From assembly GCA_025360985.1 (NCBI GenBank), contig JANYBA010000148.1, positions 1 to 15,500 of the forward strand: a DNA stretch of 15,500 nucleotides. The letters are read 5' to 3'. The position numbers and the translations under genes are program-made. Shown here one piece after another: positions 13,308 to 15,500 of this stretch (positions are counted from its first letter, which is position 1; the number at the start of each line of letters is the position of its first letter). Source of the stretch: Gammaproteobacteria bacterium. GTDB lineage: Bacteria > Pseudomonadota > Gammaproteobacteria > Xanthomonadales > Xanthomonadaceae. Under the pieces are notes generated by a model. It saw only the letters and a list, made by a program, of their open reading frames with translations, searched no databases and was not told the DNA's origin.

Positions 13308-14846
13308 ATGTTGAATCGCTCCCGCCGCATCGCCCTGATGGCGTTCGCCCTGTTGGCCGTGTTCGGCTGGCGCTGGTATTCCGATCGCCCGGGCCACGCC
13401 GCGAGCGCACCCGCCACCGCCGCGCCGGCCGCCGTGCGTCGGCTCGGGCAACTGGCATTTTCGCCCTGCACGTTGGCGCCGGGCTACGGCGCGCAAACGG
13501 TCGAAGCGCAGTGCAGCACGCTCGCCGTGCCGGAAGATCGCGCGCGGCCGGCGGGCCGCAAGCTCGCGCTGGCCATCGCCTGGCTGCCGGCCAGGGGCGA
13601 AGCCGAGCCAGATCCAATCTTCATGCTCGCCGGCGGACCGGGGCAGTCGGCGCTGGAGTCCTTCCCCGGCATCGCCCCGGCTTTCGACGAAGCGCGCAAG
13701 AAGCGCGACCTGATCCTGGTCGACCAGCGCGGCACCGGCGGTTCGAACAAGTTGCCCTGCCACGCGCCGGCTACGACGCCGGTTTCCGACGCTGCCGCCG
13801 ACGGCGACGATCCGACCGCGACCCGGGAATTCGCCGAGCATTGCCTGAAAGAGGTTTCCACCCACGCCGATGTCCGGTTCTACAGCACGACCGAAGCCAT
13901 CCAGGACCTCGACGCGGTCCGCGCCGCGATCGGCGCCGACAAAATCAACCTGATCGGCGTTTCCTACGGCACCCGCGTCGCCCAGCAATACGCCAAGCGC
14001 TATCCCGCGCATACGCGCACCGCCACCCTCGACGGCGTCGTGCCCAATTCGCTGGTGCTCGGCAACGATTTCGCCGGCAACCTCGAGCGCTCGCTCGATC
14101 GCCAGTTCGCGCGCTGCGCCAGCGACAAGGCCTGCGCCGGCAAGCTCGGCAATCCGCGCCAGCGCCTGGATGCGCTGCTGGCCACGGTCAAGGCGGCTCC
14201 GCCGCGCGTCAACTATCGCGACGCCATCACCGGCGAGGCGCGCACGGACACGCTCAGCGCCGGCAATGTCACGGTGCTGGCGCGGATGTTCGCCTACTCG
14301 CCGCAAACCGTCGCCTTGCTTCCGCTGGTCCTCAACGAAGCCGTGCAGGGGCGCTACGAGCCGCTGATGGCGCTCTCGCACCTGCTCTCCGGCGCGCTCG
14401 ACGAAGAGATCACCCAGGGCATGCAGCTGTCGGTGATCTGCACCGAGGACGCCAGCGAATTGCGCGCCGATCCCGCCGACGCCAACAGCCTGCTCGGCAA
14501 TGCCCTGGTCGCCGCCATCCAGGCGCAGTGCGCACTCTGGCCGCACAACGCGCGGCCACCGGACTTCCGTGCGCCGCTGACCGGCCCGCTGCCGGTGCTG
14601 CTGCTGTCGGGCGAATTCGATCCGGTCACGCCCGCGGCCTACGGCGACGCGGTGGCGAAGTCCTTGCCGAACGCGCGCCACCTGGTCGTTCGCGGCCAGG
14701 GCCACAACGTGCTGCCGGTGGGCTGCGTGCCGCGCCTGTTCGCGCGCTTCCTCGACAGTGCCGACGGCAAGGCGCTCGACGCGAGCTGCCTGGCGACCGT
14801 GCCTTATTCACCGCCGTTCACCGGCTTCTACGGATGGGAGCCCTGA
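13308..14846 (+). CDS. Alpha/beta hydrolase, S33 / tripeptidyl aminopeptidase-like
   Basis: 512 residues. A hydrophobic N-terminal segment (about 8-20, after MLNRSRR) and an Ala/Pro linker (31-42) indicate export or membrane anchoring. The hydrolase core shows GGPGQS (109-114, oxyanion region), VDQRGTGGS (138-146), the nucleophile elbow GVSYG with Ser219, a large lid region (about 250-420), then GEFDPVTP with Asp438 and GQGHN with His466, completing a Ser/Asp/His triad. The ending fits the TAP C-terminal domain. Relatives remove peptides or amino acids from N-termini or hydrolyse esters; the substrate is unknown. GGAG lies 6 nt before the ATG. It starts 19 nt after the regulator gene and ends 1 nt before natA, so all belong to one transcript. 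Confidence 0.9.
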   Translation: MLNRSRRIALMAFALLAVFGWRWYSDRPGHAASAPATAAPAAVRRLGQLAFSPCTLAPGYGAQTVEAQCSTLAVPEDRARPAGRKLALAIAWLPARGEAEPDPIFMLAGGPGQSALESFPGIAPAFDEARKKRDLILVDQRGTGGSNKLPCHAPATTPVSDAAADGDDPTATREFAEHCLKEVSTHADVRFYSTTEAIQDLDAVRAAIGADKINLIGVSYGTRVAQQYAKRYPAHTRTATLDGVVPNSLVLGNDFAGNLERSLDRQFARCASDKACAGKLGNPRQRLDALLATVKAAPPRVNYRDAITGEARTDTLSAGNVTVLARMFAYSPQTVALLPLVLNEAVQGRYEPLMALSHLLSGALDEEITQGMQLSVICTEDASELRADPADANSLLGNALVAAIQAQCALWPHNARPPDFRAPLTGPLPVLLLSGEFDPVTPAAYGDAVAKSLPNARHLVVRGQGHNVLPVGCVPRLFARFLDSADGKALDASCLATVPYSPPFTGFYGWEP

Positions 14847-14847
14847 C

Positions 14848-15500
14848 ATGATCGAAGTACAGGACCTGCACAAGTCTTTTCCGAGCAAGGCCGGCGTCGT
14901 GCGCGCCGTCCAGGGCGTCAGCTTCAGCGCCTACGACGGCCAGATCACCGGCCTGCTCGGTCCGAACGGCGCTGGCAAGACCACCACCCTGCGCATGCTC
15001 TACACGTTGATGTCGCCCGACTCGGGCAGCGTGCGCGTCGATGGCTTCGACAGCGTGCGCGATGCCGAAGCGGTGCGCCGGCGGCTCGGCGTGCTGCCCG
15101 ATGCCCGCGGCGTCTACAAGCGCCTGAGCGCGCGCGAGAACATCGAATACTTCGGCCGCCTGCACGGCATGGGCGAAGCCGACATCGCCCGCCGCACCGA
15201 AGAGTTGTCGGCGGCACTGGCCATGGCCGACATGCTCGATCGCCGCACCGAGGGCTTCTCGCAGGGCCAGCGCACCAAGACCGCGATCGCCCGTGCCCTG
15301 GTCCACGACCCGAAGAACGTCGTGCTCGACGAGCCGACCAACGGCCTGGACGTGATGACCACGCGCGGCCTGCGCGATTTCCTCAAGCAACTGCGCAGCG
15401 AGGGTCGCTGTGTGATTTTTTCCAGCCACATCATGCAGGAGGTCGCCGCCCTGTGCGACTGCATCGTGGTCATCTCGCAAGGGCGGGTGATGGCCGCCGG
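14848..15500 (+). CDS. natA: NatA-type ABC transporter ATP-binding protein (partial, runs off the right edge)
   Basis: 217 codons are visible, with no stop before the edge. The protein begins MIEVQDLHKSFPSKAGVVRA. It shows Walker A GPNGAGKTT (38-46), signature FSQGQ (137-141) followed by RTKTAIARALVHDP, Walker B VVLDEPTNGLD (158-168) and the switch His in SSHIMQEVA (192-200). Where most ABC ATPases have a Q-loop glutamine, this one has LPDARGVYKRLS (83-94), a pattern seen in the NatA group. NatAB exports sodium in Bacillus; the specificity of gammaproteobacterial members is not established. GGGAG (14836-14840) lies 7 nt before the ATG, inside the end of the hydrolase gene. A NatB-like permease gene is expected just beyond the window. 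Confidence 0.92.
   Translation, partial: MIEVQDLHKSFPSKAGVVRAVQGVSFSAYDGQITGLLGPNGAGKTTTLRMLYTLMSPDSGSVRVDGFDSVRDAEAVRRRLGVLPDARGVYKRLSARENIEYFGRLHGMGEADIARRTEELSAALAMADMLDRRTEGFSQGQRTKTAIARALVHDPKNVVLDEPTNGLDVMTTRGLRDFLKQLRSEGRCVIFSSHIMQEVAALCDCIVVISQGRVMAA

Noticed and set aside
1..15500. tRNA, rRNA, CRISPR arrays, insertion sequences, phage genes, replication origin
   Set aside because: I looked for tRNA-like cloverleaf ends, regularly spaced repeats, transposase motifs and DnaA-box clusters and saw none that could be supported.

Overview
The window is compact, GC-rich bacterial chromosome. Gene content (rdgC, plsB, rep, yadGH-type and natA-type ABC genes, a YdcH-like DUF465 gene, a ferredoxin-NADP-reductase-like gene) and strong G/C third-position bias point to a gammaproteobacterium, most likely of the Lysobacterales/Xanthomonadales group. 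The group assignment is inferred from protein style and not proven. No rRNA, tRNA, CRISPR array, transposase or phage gene was seen. Most of the window is ordinary core housekeeping DNA; the accessory-looking parts are at the left end (1-740) and at 12040-13290.

Layout. 1-106: start of a minus-strand gene that runs off the edge. 155-240: a REPIN-like inverted pair of REP-type repeats, whose outer edge supplies the stop codon of an unrecognised, AT-richer lipoprotein gene (237-710, minus). 813-1724: rdgC (minus), divergent from a small DUF465 gene (1818-2027, plus), whose stop codon interlocks with that of plsB. 2024-6356: a minus-strand set of HAD-family acid phosphatase lipoprotein, unrecognised lipoprotein and plsB (glycerol-3-phosphate acyltransferase); the last two overlap by ATGA. 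6506-7495: a secreted cyanophycinase-family peptidase (plus), tail to tail with rep. 7503-11190: a minus-strand operon yadG-yadH-rep (ABC ATPase, ABC-2 permease, Rep helicase). 11290-12039: FNR-family flavin reductase (plus). 12040-12254: a structured intergenic region with a second copy of the end of the reductase gene, a 10-bp-stem hairpin, and a promoter/operator with three CTTGACA half-sites.

12255 to the right edge: a tightly packed plus-strand operon with two tandem paralogous four-helix membrane proteins, a 62-residue Cro/CI-type regulator coupled to the second one by ATGA overlap, a membrane-anchored S33-type alpha/beta hydrolase, and a NatA-type ABC ATPase that runs out of the window (a permease is expected next). 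The palindromic operator over the predicted transcription start is a natural target for the small regulator. This regulator, membrane-protein and ABC-exporter cassette is the best candidate here for a poorly described system. Its function cannot be read from sequence; an envelope-stress, small-molecule or peptide export role is only a guess.
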